DNA from: a virus
Strand: one strand, 5' to 3'
IMG/VR virus record: IMGVR_UViG_3300005563_000019
Location: 1-40,739 of that record
Length of the DNA stretch: 40,739 nt
Under the pieces are notes generated by a model. That model was not told where the DNA came from and searched no databases. It saw nothing but the letters and a program-made list of their open reading frames with translations. Shown piece after piece: positions 20,603 through 29,298 of this stretch. Position 1 is the stretch's first letter; every line of letters begins with the position of its first letter. Made by a program: the position numbers and the translations under genes.

Positions 20603-22796
20603 GCAACCCATCGAAGCCACGCCATCGGACAACTTCACCGCCAAATGGATCGCGGAGATCGAGGGCTCGGAGAAGTGGCAGCGCACATTCCTTGAACGCT
20701 GCCGGCGGATCATCAAGCGCTATCGTGACGAACGCCTGACCAAGGACAACCAACCCGGCCAGGACAAGAAGCGCTATCCGATCCTCTGGAGCAACATCCA
20801 GACGCTCGGCCCTGCCGTCTACGCCAAGCCGCCCGAGGCGGTTGTTACGCGCCGTTACAAAGACTCTGACCCGATCGGCCGCTATGCCTCGGAGGTGCTG
20901 GAGCGAGCGATCAACTTCTCATGCAGCCAGTACGACTTTGACGAGCGCATGGAGTTGAGCCGGGACGATCTCTTGCTGATCGGCCGCGGTCAGTGCTGGG
21001 TCAGGTACATCCCGCACGTCTCCGGCCCAGAGGAGTCGGACGAGGACGCTCAGGTTACGACCGACGCCGAGGACGAGGGCTCGGAGGAAGAGAAGCAGGT
21101 TTACGCCGAGGTCGTCACGGATCACGTCGCGTTCGATGACTTCGGCTACACGCCCTGCCGGGAGTGGTCGGAGGTCTGGTACGGCTGGCGTCGGGCCTAC
21201 ATGGGCCGCGACGAGCTGGTCGAGCGGTTCGGCAAGAAGGTCGGCGGCAAGGTCCCGCTGGACTGGGAGCCCAAGGATCAGTTCCAGGACGAAGAGGCCA
21301 AGATCAGGAACAAGAAGGCGGCTATCTATGAGGTCTGGGACAAGCGCGCCGGAGAGGTGCTGTGGTTCTCCAAGTCCTACAAGGTTGGCCCGCTGGACCG
21401 CAGATCTGATTGGCTGGGTCTTGACGGGTTCTTTCCGTTTCCCCGGCCGCTCATGGCTACCACGCCGCAGGACAAGTTCATTCCGGTGGCCGACTTCGTC
21501 TACTACCAGGACCAGGCCGAGGAGCTGGACGAACTGACAGCGCGGATCGGCTTCATGATCAACGCCATCAAGGTGGCGGGCTTCTATGCTGGCGAGGAGA
21601 ACATCAAGCTCCAGAACCTGTTCAACTCGGAGAGCAACCAGCTTGTCCCGATCGACAGCATGGCCAGCTTCACCGACAAGGGCGGCTTCAAGGGGCTGAT
21701 CGAGTGGTTCCCGCTCGACAACACCATCAAGGCGCTCCAGACGGCTTTCGAGACCCGCAAGGAAATCCTCGAAGACATCTACCAGATCACCGGTATTGCG
21801 GACATCATCCGCGGAGCGTCGGACCCCAACGAGACGGCCACCGCTCAGACGATCAAGAGCCAGTGGGGCTCGATCCGAGTCCGGGACAAGCAGAACGAAC
21901 TTGCAAGGTTCGCCCGGGACCTGATGCGGATCAAGGGCGAGATCATCGCCAAGAAGTTCGATCCGCAGACCCTGGCCGCGATGACGGACGTACAGCTGCC
22001 CACCGATGCCCAGAAGAAAGCCGGGCAGGCGATGCAGGCCTATCAGCAGCAACAAGTCCAGCAGATGCAGGCCCAGGCTCAGCAGCAGGCCCAGCCCCCG
22101 CAGCCAGGGATGCCGCCGCAACCCGCCGCGCCGCCGCCGCAGGTTCCTCCGCCTCCGCCGATGCCGCCGGACATGCCGCCTCCGGAAATCCTCGCGCTGC
22201 CCAGCTGGGAGGACGTGAACGGGCTGCTGAAGAACGATGCGCTCCGATCCTTCCGGGTGGATATCGAGACGGATTCGACCATCCAGGCGGACGAGGATGC
22301 GGACAAGCAGCGCCGCGTGGAGTTCGTGACCGCCATCGGAGCCCTATTGGCCCAGGCATTGCCTGTGCTCCAGGCGGCCCCGCAGATAGCCCCGCTGATC
22401 GGCAAGACGGTGGAGTTCCTGGCTCGTGGCTTCCACGTCGGCCGCGAGATGGAAGACATCATCAACAAGACCTTCGACCAGCTGGCGCAGCAGCCCCCGC
22501 AGGCCCCAGGACAGGCCCCCAAGCCCGGGACCGATCCGCAGGAAGTCGCGCTCAAGGCCCAGGAGCTACAGCTCAAGCAGCAGGAAGCCCAGTTCCAGGC
22601 CCAGCACGACGCCGCGCAGCTGCAACTCGACGCCGCCAAGGTACAGGCCGAACAGGCGCGCACTCAGTCGGATGCGCAGCTCGGCATGGGAGACCTTCAA
22701 CTCCGAGCCCAGCAGCAGGTGTTGGACCACCAGCAGAACCAGCAACAGAACAACATCGCCATGCTTAGGCCGCCGCCCAGAGGACCCACGAAATGA
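20595..22796 (+). CDS. Portal protein
   Basis: Portal proteins form the dodecameric ring through which DNA enters and leaves. GTG 20595 is the start. The N-terminal RRIIKRYRDERL, YPILWSNIQTLGPAVYAKPP and ERAINFSCSQYDFD are typical of the P22-like portal family in podoviruses. The core runs to about residue 470, with RFARDLMRIKGEIIAKKFDP near its end. A Pro/Gln-rich linker (about 475-540) and a long Gln-rich helical tail follow (about 640-725), as expected for a barrel or crown. The 733-residue length is typical. It is followed by an ATGA-coupled gene. Confidence 0.9.
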   Translation: MARQPIEATPSDNFTAKWIAEIEGSEKWQRTFLERCRRIIKRYRDERLTKDNQPGQDKKRYPILWSNIQTLGPAVYAKPPEAVVTRRYKDSDPIGRYASEVLERAINFSCSQYDFDERMELSRDDLLLIGRGQCWVRYIPHVSGPEESDEDAQVTTDAEDEGSEEEKQVYAEVVTDHVAFDDFGYTPCREWSEVWYGWRRAYMGRDELVERFGKKVGGKVPLDWEPKDQFQDEEAKIRNKKAAIYEVWDKRAGEVLWFSKSYKVGPLDRRSDWLGLDGFFPFPRPLMATTPQDKFIPVADFVYYQDQAEELDELTARIGFMINAIKVAGFYAGEENIKLQNLFNSESNQLVPIDSMASFTDKGGFKGLIEWFPLDNTIKALQTAFETRKEILEDIYQITGIADIIRGASDPNETATAQTIKSQWGSIRVRDKQNELARFARDLMRIKGEIIAKKFDPQTLAAMTDVQLPTDAQKKAGQAMQAYQQQQVQQMQAQAQQQAQPPQPGMPPQPAAPPPQVPPPPPMPPDMPPPEILALPSWEDVNGLLKNDALRSFRVDIETDSTIQADEDADKQRRVEFVTAIGALLAQALPVLQAAPQIAPLIGKTVEFLARGFHVGREMEDIINKTFDQLAQQPPQAPGQAPKPGTDPQEVALKAQELQLKQQEAQFQAQHDAAQLQLDAAKVQAEQARTQSDAQLGMGDLQLRAQQQVLDHQQNQQQNNIAMLRPPPRGPTK

Positions 22797-23221
22797 CCGG
22801 CATCAACGTAATCCCGGTGGATGTGAACGGCGTCCCGTTAGCCTCGCCTGGCTCTCCGGTTCCCGCCGGAGCCACCCAGCTGGTAGCGACCAGCGGCATC
22901 GTCGGCAACGCCACTGCCGCGGCCACGCTCGGCAACGCCTCGGGTCAGACCACCTACATCAGCGGCTTTGACATCACGGGGCTCGGGGCGACTGCGGCTG
23001 GCTCGGCGAATGTCACCGTGGGCGCGTTGGTGGGCAACGTGACATTAAACTACGTGATCGGGGTTCCGGGAACCGCCACTAGCCCGATTACGCCGCTGGC
23101 GATCCAATTCAACCCGCCGATTCCGGCCGTATCGGGGACGGCTTCGGTGACGGTCTCGGCCCCCACCTTCGGGGCCGGCAACACCAAGGCTGTGGTCAAC
23201 GCCTACGGCTGGCGGAAGTAG
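22793..23221 (+). CDS. Small beta-rich structural protein
   Basis: ATGA overlap with the portal stop. The 142 residues are low in charge and rich in Thr/Val/Gly/Ala strands (NVTVGALVGNVTLNYVIG, SGTASVTVSAPTF). It looks like a decoration or fibre-like virion protein. No family is recognised. Confidence 0.65.
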   Translation: MTGINVIPVDVNGVPLASPGSPVPAGATQLVATSGIVGNATAAATLGNASGQTTYISGFDITGLGATAAGSANVTVGALVGNVTLNYVIGVPGTATSPITPLAIQFNPPIPAVSGTASVTVSAPTFGAGNTKAVVNAYGWRK

Positions 23222-23225
23222 TCAG

Positions 23226-23948
23226 TTGAGCACCAAAACACCCACCCAGCTGCCGCCGGCGACGACGGTCCTCGATACGGACCTCTACACCGGCTATCCG
23301 GACGATAATCCCGTCATCGGCCCGATGTATGCCATCTCGGCATTGGACCTGCGCCTCTACATGCAGGCTAATTGCCTGCTGTACGACGGCTCGGTTGCCA
23401 TGACCGGCGCGCTTCAGGCGTTCGCGGGAACCGAGGGCTCGCCCGGCGTCACCTTCAGCGGCGACGCGGACACCGGCCTCTATCACGTCTCTGCCAACAA
23501 GTTCGGCCTGGTCGCGGGTGGCGTCTCCTACCTCAACATTTCGTCGGCGGCGATCGAAGCCAAGACGCTGGTGTCGATCACGCTCGGGGCCGACCTGACA
23601 CCTGCGACCACGCCAAGCACTACCTCAGTCGGCTATCTCGGCCTGCCCCAGAACACCAAGAGCGCGGATTACACGCTGGTCATGGCCGACGCGGGGAAGG
23701 AAATCCCCATGTCCGGCAACCACACCGTAACGATCCCCGCTAATGCCTCTGTGGCGTTTCCGCTCGGGACCATCGGCGCAGCCTCGGTGGAGACCGGGGA
23801 CACGCTTACGCTGGCGATCACGTCCGACACCCTCGAGTGGCTGCCCTCGGGCGGCACCGGCTCCCGCACAGTCACCGGGCCGGGGATGGTGTTCTATCGC
23901 AAGCGCACCTCGACGCGCTGGTGGTGCTGGGGTTTTAACGTCACGTGA
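23226..23948 (+). CDS. Fibre-like structural protein (240 aa), TTG start
   Basis: The start is TTG 23226 with GGAAG upstream. The motif SPGVTFSGDADTGLYHVSAN, followed by FGLVAGG, is the recurring fibre motif seen in tail and head fibres. The C-terminal part (about 140-240) is beta-rich with TLEWLPSGGTGSRTV. It is grouped with the next glycine-rich gene in the head region, so it may be a head or capsid fibre rather than a tail fibre. Confidence 0.7.
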   Translation: MSTKTPTQLPPATTVLDTDLYTGYPDDNPVIGPMYAISALDLRLYMQANCLLYDGSVAMTGALQAFAGTEGSPGVTFSGDADTGLYHVSANKFGLVAGGVSYLNISSAAIEAKTLVSITLGADLTPATTPSTTSVGYLGLPQNTKSADYTLVMADAGKEIPMSGNHTVTIPANASVAFPLGTIGAASVETGDTLTLAITSDTLEWLPSGGTGSRTVTGPGMVFYRKRTSTRWWCWGFNVT

Positions 23949-24718
23949 GCGGAGCAGCTATCGCGGCGCTCGGCGGTGTTGCGCTCGGCGCTCAGACCAT
24001 CGTCATCACGGCTACGGGGGCGGGGACGATGCCCACTCCGGCCGGCTGGAACAATGCCAACAACGCGATCTATGTCCTCGCGGCTGGCGGGGATGGTGGG
24101 CTTGGGCAGGCCGGAGGCGGCTCGGGGAGCTTCGCGCGGGCGATCAACGTCACGCTCTCCGGCACGATCAGTTATCAGGTTGGCGCTCACAATACCACCA
24201 CGACGCAAGGCAGCGTGTTCGGAACCGCGGCGACCTGGTTCAACGGTTCAGCTGCGAATGCAGCAAGTGCGGGCGCGCGTGGAGGTGCAGCCGGGACGCT
24301 GGCTGGAGTTGGTGGATTGCCCGGTATCGAGACGGGCAACAGCGGCTCGCTATTGAGGGCCGGTTCGACGGGCGGGGCTTCGCTCTCCGGAGTAGGCGGC
24401 GGCGGGGCTGGCGCACCGGGGCCAAGTGGGCTGGGCGCAAACGGGACGAGTGCCTCTGGCAGCAACCCGGGGGCTGGAGGCGCTGGGGATGCTGGAACCG
24501 GCGGCGCTGGCGGCTCGGCGACGCCTGGAGGCGCTCCGGGAGGCAATGGGGGCAACGGTACGGAGTACGGCGGCGGCTATGGGGCTGGGGGCGGTGGTGG
24601 CGGCGCTGACACAGCCGCAGCCGGAAACGGCGGCTATGGCGCAGGGGGTGGTGGCGGCATTGGCAGCGGCGGGACCGGCGGCAACGGCCTGATCGTGATC
24701 ACCTGGACACCCGCATGA
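23945..24718 (+). CDS. Glycine-rich adhesin-like protein (copy 1)
   Basis: GTG 23945 overlaps the upstream stop. The N-terminal 110 residues form a Gly_rich-type lead-in (PTPAGWNNANNAIYVLAAGG). Residues about 110-245 are poly-glycine with Ala/Ser/Thr, and the end is GGNGLIVITWTPA. This end motif is characteristic of glycine-rich phage fibre proteins, and such regions can pack as polyglycine-II helices as in T4-like gp38 adhesins. A second copy is at 31857-32804. A receptor or surface role is inferred. Confidence 0.72.
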   Translation: MSGAAIAALGGVALGAQTIVITATGAGTMPTPAGWNNANNAIYVLAAGGDGGLGQAGGGSGSFARAINVTLSGTISYQVGAHNTTTTQGSVFGTAATWFNGSAANAASAGARGGAAGTLAGVGGLPGIETGNSGSLLRAGSTGGASLSGVGGGGAGAPGPSGLGANGTSASGSNPGAGGAGDAGTGGAGGSATPGGAPGGNGGNGTEYGGGYGAGGGGGGADTAAAGNGGYGAGGGGGIGSGGTGGNGLIVITWTPA

Positions 24719-25023
24719 GATACCGCATCCATAACGGCGAGCTTGTCCCGTCGCATCTGGTTCCCCGGGCTCCGGTGCAGCGCTCGCATCTGCCGGCCCC
24801 GATGCTGATCCGCGACGACATGGACGCGCTGAAGAACCCGGCCACGGGGCTGCTCTACGACAGCAAGAGCGCATTCCGCCAGGCGACCCGGGCAGCGGGT
24901 TGCTACGAGGTCGGCAACGACGCGCCGAACGTGAGCGCGGGCGTGCAGGGCCATACCGACAGCGACCGCGAGATCGCCACCGACATCAAGCAAGCCATGG
25001 AGCAAGTGGGCTATGCCTCCTGA
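24715..25023 (+). CDS. Conserved protein before the scaffold gene (102 aa)
   Basis: ATGA overlap with the glycine-rich gene. It contains IRDDMDALKNPATGLLYDSK and FRQATRAAGCYEVGND, a pattern common in phage proteins between portal and capsid genes. It may be a scaffold- or capsid-related accessory; no enzymatic motif. Confidence 0.7.
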   Translation: MRYRIHNGELVPSHLVPRAPVQRSHLPAPMLIRDDMDALKNPATGLLYDSKSAFRQATRAAGCYEVGNDAPNVSAGVQGHTDSDREIATDIKQAMEQVGYAS

Positions 25024-25966
25024 AGACACCGACCTTGAAGCCGACGTACGCGCCGCCATCGAAGGGCCAGCGGAACCGGCCACCGAAACCCCGGCTGCGC
25101 CCGTCGAAGCAGGCCCATCGCGGGACGAACACGGCCGGTTTGCGCCCAAGGTTGACAACAAGGCCGAAGTAACGCAACCATCAGCGTCGGAGGCACCCCA
25201 GCAACCTGGGACCATCCTCCCTCCCTACGGTTGGTCCGCTGCCAACAAGGCGAAGTTCGCCGCTCTCGATCCCGATGTTCAGCAGGAAGTCCTGCGCCGG
25301 GAAAGGGAGATGGAGGACGCCAAGAAGCAGTGGGACTCGAAGGGCGAACAGCTAAACCGGTTCCAGGCGCTTTACGAGCCTATCAAGGACCGTCTGACGC
25401 TCTCGGGCATCGACCAGTACGCCTACACCCAGGCCCTGATCCGCGCCGATGAGCTTCTGAGGACGAATCCGCAGCAGGCGCTCGTGCAACTGTCGCAGAT
25501 GTACGGGATCAATTTCCCCGGCATCCAGCCCCAGCAGCAGCCCTATGTGGACCCCACGCTTTCTGCGCTCCAACAGCAGGTTCAGCAGCTCACTCAGCAC
25601 ATCACTTCGCAGAACACCGCGAAGGAGCAGGCCGAGATGGCTGAAGTCAGCGGGCAGATCGCAGCGTTCCGGGAAGACCCGAAGCATCCCTACTTCGACA
25701 ACGTCAAGGACGACATGGCGTTGCTACTGGAGCGGGGGAAAGCCAAGGCTCTCGATGACGCCTACGAAATGGCCTGCCGCCTGAATCCTGAAGTCTGGGC
25801 GGTGATGCAGGCCAAGCCTGTGACGCCGGCCAGGAAGGGAACGCCGAGGGACATCTCCGTCACCGGTTCACCCGGGCAGACCCAGCCGGTTCGCCAGGTG
25901 AACTCCAGAGCCTCACACGAGGACGACGTCCGAGCGGCTTTAGAGGAGCTTGCGGGGCGCGTCTGA
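25013..25966 (+). CDS. Capsid scaffolding protein
   Basis: The 317-residue product lies directly upstream of the capsid gene. It is acidic and helical, with a disordered N-terminus (rich in Glu/Pro/Ala, including EHGRFAPKV), then YGWSAANKAKFAALDPDVQQ and a coiled coil (REREMEDAKKQWDSKGEQL), Gln-rich helices, and a basic C-terminal end. GxFxPxW- and RDEHGRFA-type openings are usual in scaffolds of podoviruses. It would guide procapsid assembly and then leave. Confidence 0.85.
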   Translation: MPPEDTDLEADVRAAIEGPAEPATETPAAPVEAGPSRDEHGRFAPKVDNKAEVTQPSASEAPQQPGTILPPYGWSAANKAKFAALDPDVQQEVLRREREMEDAKKQWDSKGEQLNRFQALYEPIKDRLTLSGIDQYAYTQALIRADELLRTNPQQALVQLSQMYGINFPGIQPQQQPYVDPTLSALQQQVQQLTQHITSQNTAKEQAEMAEVSGQIAAFREDPKHPYFDNVKDDMALLLERGKAKALDDAYEMACRLNPEVWAVMQAKPVTPARKGTPRDISVTGSPGQTQPVRQVNSRASHEDDVRAALEELAGRV

Positions 25967-25979
25967 AGGAGAAACCTAG

Positions 25980-27011
25980 ATGGCCAGCCCCGGCCTTTCG
26001 GAAATCGTCACCACCACCCTGCGCAACCGCGAGGGCAAGCTCGCGGACAACATGTCCAAGAACATCGCCCTGCTCAACCGCATGAACAAGCGCGGCACGA
26101 TCAACACCGCCGACGGCGGTCGCACCATCGTGCAGGAGCTGGAGTACGCCGAGAACTCGACGTACACCCGCTATAGCGGCTACCAGGTCCTGAACATCTC
26201 GCCGAGCGACGTGTTCACCGCCGCCGAGTTCGACTGGAAGCAGGCCGCGGTTGCGGTCACGGCCTCCGGCCTCGAAGCCGACGTGCAGAACACCGGGACG
26301 GAAGCCATCATCAAGCTGGTGGCCTCGCGCGTTCGCAACGCCGAGAAGACCATGCAGAACAACCTCTGGTCCGACATGTATTCGGATGGGACGGCGTCGA
26401 ACCAGATCGGCGGCCTTCAGCTGCTGGTGGCGGACAATGCCTCCTCGGGGACCGTGGGCGGCATCAACCGGGCGACCTACGGGTTCTGGCGCAACCAGTA
26501 CTTCGACGCCACCACGGACGGCGGCTCGGCGGCGACGACCTCGAACATCCAGAAGTACATGAACACCGTGTACAACCGGACGGTTCGCGGCACCGACAAG
26601 CCGGACCTGATCCTGGCCGACACCAACTACTACAACCTCTATCTCGGCTCGCTCCAGGCCATCCAGCGGATCACCTCCGACGAGATGGCCCAGGCCGGCT
26701 TCACCAGCCTGAAGTACATGGCCGCGGACGTGGTCCTGGACGGCTTCCCGCTGGGCAGCTCGGGCAACCTGCCGAACACCGGGATCGCCCCGGCCGGTGG
26801 TGCGAACTCGACGTCGGCGGCCGGCGCCCCGGTGAACCACATGTACTTCCTGAACACGGAGTACATTCACTGGCGTCCGCACGTGAACCGCAACATGGTC
26901 CCGCTGGAGACCGTGAACTCCATCAACCAGGATGCGACCGTGAAGCTCCTGGTCTGGGCGGGCAACATGACCCTGAGCAACGCCTTCCTGCAATCGGTCC
27001 TTAAAGATTGA
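25980..27011 (+). CDS. Major capsid protein
   Basis: A strong AAGGAGAAA ribosome site precedes ATG 25980, as expected for the most abundant protein. In the 343-residue product SKNIALLNRMNKRGTINTAD, VQELEYAENSTYTRYSGYQ and AVAVTASGLEADVQNTG, with later DEMAQAGFTSLKYMAADVV, fit the HK97-fold capsid family found in Bcep22-like and related podoviruses. It follows the scaffold by 13 bases. The G/C-optimised codon choice is the most even of the window, again a sign of high expression. Confidence 0.88.
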   Translation: MASPGLSEIVTTTLRNREGKLADNMSKNIALLNRMNKRGTINTADGGRTIVQELEYAENSTYTRYSGYQVLNISPSDVFTAAEFDWKQAAVAVTASGLEADVQNTGTEAIIKLVASRVRNAEKTMQNNLWSDMYSDGTASNQIGGLQLLVADNASSGTVGGINRATYGFWRNQYFDATTDGGSAATTSNIQKYMNTVYNRTVRGTDKPDLILADTNYYNLYLGSLQAIQRITSDEMAQAGFTSLKYMAADVVLDGFPLGSSGNLPNTGIAPAGGANSTSAAGAPVNHMYFLNTEYIHWRPHVNRNMVPLETVNSINQDATVKLLVWAGNMTLSNAFLQSVLKD

Positions 27012-27054
27012 TTGTTCTGTGATTTCAATCACTTAGCAATCGGAAAGGAATGAA

Positions 27055-27351
27055 ATGGCCGCTGTCACTGGCATCTACTGCACCACCACCCCCGAGGCAG
27101 GAATCAACCTCTATCGGGTCTCGCTGTCCATCGGCTCCCAGAAGCTTCTCACCCGGGTCAACGGGTCGGACGGGCGCCAGTGGATTTATGGCAAGCTCGT
27201 TGCCGCTCAGACCTCGATCGCCGCCGTCTCGGTGGGGGCCGCGGGCTCGATCGTCAGCTGCACCACCACCACCGCGATCTGGATGATGAACGCGACCGGC
27301 GGGGCGGCTGCGTCCAGCTATCTCTGGGTCCGCAAACGCACTCTGGCCTAG
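27055..27351 (+). CDS. Small protein after capsid, possible decoration protein
   Basis: GGAAAGGAA precedes ATG 27055. The 98 residues are strand-rich and uncharged (GINLYRVSLSIGSQKLL, VSVGAAGSIVSCTTTTAIW). Position directly after the capsid gene and the good ribosome site suggest an abundant capsid decoration protein. Not recognised by family. Confidence 0.65.
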   Translation: MAAVTGIYCTTTPEAGINLYRVSLSIGSQKLLTRVNGSDGRQWIYGKLVAAQTSIAAVSVGAAGSIVSCTTTTAIWMMNATGGAAASSYLWVRKRTLA

Positions 27352-27391
27352 CGCCTTTCGCCAACGCCCATTGGCGATTGGCCCTGGCAAG

Positions 27392-27424
27392 CGCCGGTCC
27401 TTTACGGGGCCGGCGTTCTGCGTT
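27392..27424 (+). terminator. Rho-independent-type terminator after the capsid genes
   Basis: CGCCGGTCC (27392-27400) pairs with GGGCCGGCG (27407-27415), nine pairs with one G-T wobble and a six-base loop. TTCTGCGTT follows. The T-tract is poor, so read-through into the next genes is likely. A smaller inverted repeat (CGCCAA/TTGGCG, 27359-27376) lies before it. Confidence 0.6.
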
Positions 27425-27435
27425 AGCGTCACCGC

Positions 27436-27549
27436 ATGGGCATCGTCATACTCGCCGCTACGATCTTCGTAGCCTGGGCTGCGCTCTCGGCTTTGTGCTG
27501 GGCGCTTGAAGGTGTCGGGCTCCTCCTCAGCGCGATATTCGACCGATGA
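27436..27549 (+). CDS. Tiny membrane protein (37 aa)
   Basis: A short frame after the terminator, ATGA-coupled to the next gene. Nearly all is hydrophobic (GIVILAATIFVAWAALSALC), one membrane span, with an acidic/basic end FDR. No ribosome site is obvious. Possibly the start of the glycosyltransferase cassette. Confidence 0.45.
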   Translation: MGIVILAATIFVAWAALSALCWALEGVGLLLSAIFDR

Positions 27550-27725
27550 GGCCTGTGGCGCGCGTCGTGGAGTTGGTGGACGGCTCCTTTCTGGTCGAGG
27601 TCGATGACGGCGATGACTATGTGCGCACAGGGTACCGTGGCTCCTTGGAGCGCATGAAGCAAATCGCGGACAGCTTCAACAAGCGACCGCCCATACCTGA
27701 TACCAAAAGAGTCGTGTATCCGTAG
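27546..27725 (+). CDS. Small hypothetical protein before the glycosyltransferase (59 aa)
   Basis: ATGA overlap with the tiny membrane protein. The start of the next gene follows its stop with no gap. It has a strand-rich N-terminus (ARVVELVDGSFLVEVDDG) and a helix (RMKQIADSF). Unknown; the lack of gaps suggests co-translation with the glycosyltransferase. Confidence 0.55.
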   Translation: MRPVARVVELVDGSFLVEVDDGDDYVRTGYRGSLERMKQIADSFNKRPPIPDTKRVVYP

Positions 27726-29123
27726 ATGCTGCACGTTTGCTGCGTCAGAACCGGTCGTAAGTACTCCCGCGATTACGTCGCGATCCTCCACGACATGGTC
27801 AGCCGCAACCTCAGCACGCCACACCATTTCTGGTGTCTGACCGACGATCCCGAGTCCATCCATCCTGAGATCGGGATCATCCCCGCCGACCCCGAGCTGA
27901 AAGGCTGGTGGCAGAAGGTCAACCTCTTCAACCCGCACATGCCCTGGAAGCCGGGCGAGGACCGGGTGCTCTACTTCGACCTCGACGTGGCCATTGTCGG
28001 CCGGTTGGAGGAGATGGCAGAGACGCCCGGCATCATCCGCGACTGGAACAACCCGGAATATAACAGCTCCGTTATGTGCTGGGATGCGGGCGACCACCTC
28101 AACGCCTGGCTGAAGTTCAACCCGATCGCCGTTCCGATCCGGATGCACGGAGACCAGAACTGGCTCACCGAGCTGGGGGGCTGGGAGACCTTCCCGCGCG
28201 ACTGGTGCCTGTCCTTCCGCGCCCACGCCCAGGACTGGCCCCCGAACGAGGCCAAGGTGGTGGTGTTCCACGGCGAGCCCAAGCCGCACGAGGTTCAGGG
28301 CTGGGTCAAGGACGTCTGGAAGATCGGCGGCCATACCCAGTTCCTGGCCGGCAAGGGCATGAACGTCTCTTATGCCAAGGTGCTGGAAAACGTCCGCATC
28401 AACTCGGCCCGGGAAGACGTGCAATGGTTCGTAGGGGATCAGCCGCACAAGGAGACGCTGGTCATCGTTGGAGGAGCCCCGAGCCTGAAGGAGCAGATTC
28501 GGGCGATCCGTGACCAGCGGCTCAGGGGTTCCAAAATCCTCGCCCTGAACAACGCCTGCGCCTTCCTGAACGCCAACAACATCGTGCCCGACTATCTGAT
28601 GATCTGCGACGCGCGGGAAGAGAACGTGGTGTTCACCCGCGCCGAAGCCAAGCGCTACATCCTCGCCAGCCAGTGCGACCCGAGCCTTTTCGACGCCCTG
28701 AAGGGCAAGGACGTGCACATGCCCCATTTGTGGGTGTGCGACGAGATGCGGGACATTCTGGCCCCCTACGACGAGACGCAACCCATCTGCCTGATCGGGG
28801 GCGGCTCGACGGTGGGCCTGCGGGCGATCAGCCTCGGCATCATCTCGGGCTATCGGACCATCCATCTATACGGCATGGACAGCTGCTTTTCGCAGTCGCA
28901 GCATCACGCCTACGAGCAGACCCTGAACGACGCGGACCAGGCGCTTGAGGTGTACCTGCCGGCGCTGAAGAAGCACTACGTGGTGAGCCCCTGGATGGCG
29001 CGTCAGGCGGCAGAGTTCAGGGATATCGTCTGGCAGCACGCCAAGGACAGTGGGACACGCATCATCGCCCACGGCAAGGGACTGATACCGGACATGGCGA
29101 GGCATCTGGCGCAAAATGGCTGA
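27726..29123 (+). CDS. Glycosyltransferase (GT8-like) fused to DUF115 domain
   Basis: Two domains are visible in 465 residues. The first (about 1-205) looks like a retaining GT8-type glycosyltransferase: WWQKVNLFNP, the metal/sugar-nucleotide motif YFDLDVAIVG with DLD at 85-87, and FHGEPKPHE (181-189), the usual second metal His region. The second domain (about 243-440) is DUF115/MptE-like: VIVGGAPSLKEQ, LNNACAFLNANNIVPDYL, then IGGGSTVGLRAISLGI, HLYGMD and HHAYEQ. DUF115 occurs in the Maf proteins that help glycosylate flagellin. The protein therefore probably adds sugar to a protein or surface polymer. It stands in the virion gene cluster, two genes before an FkbM methyltransferase. Target unknown. 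Confidence 0.8.
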   Translation: MLHVCCVRTGRKYSRDYVAILHDMVSRNLSTPHHFWCLTDDPESIHPEIGIIPADPELKGWWQKVNLFNPHMPWKPGEDRVLYFDLDVAIVGRLEEMAETPGIIRDWNNPEYNSSVMCWDAGDHLNAWLKFNPIAVPIRMHGDQNWLTELGGWETFPRDWCLSFRAHAQDWPPNEAKVVVFHGEPKPHEVQGWVKDVWKIGGHTQFLAGKGMNVSYAKVLENVRINSAREDVQWFVGDQPHKETLVIVGGAPSLKEQIRAIRDQRLRGSKILALNNACAFLNANNIVPDYLMICDAREENVVFTRAEAKRYILASQCDPSLFDALKGKDVHMPHLWVCDEMRDILAPYDETQPICLIGGGSTVGLRAISLGIISGYRTIHLYGMDSCFSQSQHHAYEQTLNDADQALEVYLPALKKHYVVSPWMARQAAEFRDIVWQHAKDSGTRIIAHGKGLIPDMARHLAQNG

Positions 29124-29298
29124 GATGAAGGAACACCCCCCGCTGGCGATATGCGAGGCTAACGCGCGGGCGAAGCGGACGACCGCGCAGTTTCGGCGCG
29201 AAGAAGCCGCAAAGGCGCTTCGCCACGCCGAGGAATTGGACGAAGAGGCGGCTATTTGGGAGCGTGCGGCGCAAACCCTGAGGGCCGCAGATGCCTGA
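29116..29298 (+). CDS. Small coiled-coil protein between glycosyltransferase and methyltransferase
   Basis: It overlaps both neighbours by eight bases. The 60-residue helical, charged product (AKRTTAQFRREEAAKALRHA) is predicted to be one long coil. It could link or regulate the two enzymes; no family match. Confidence 0.55.
   Translation: MAEMKEHPPLAICEANARAKRTTAQFRREEAAKALRHAEELDEEAAIWERAAQTLRAADA

Noticed and set aside
20919-22121. 400-codon minus-strand frame opposite the portal
   Set aside because: Shadow of the portal gene; Leu/Asp/Val-rich with no recognisable domain.
25860-27032. 390-codon minus-strand frame opposite the capsid gene
   Set aside because: Shadow of a strongly codon-biased capsid gene. 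The capsid frame has a strong ribosome site and family motifs.
27429-28865. 478-codon minus-strand frame opposite the glycosyltransferase
   Set aside because: The plus-strand frame carries clear GT8 and DUF115 motifs; the antisense frame has Val/His/Arg/Asp shadow composition and no motif.
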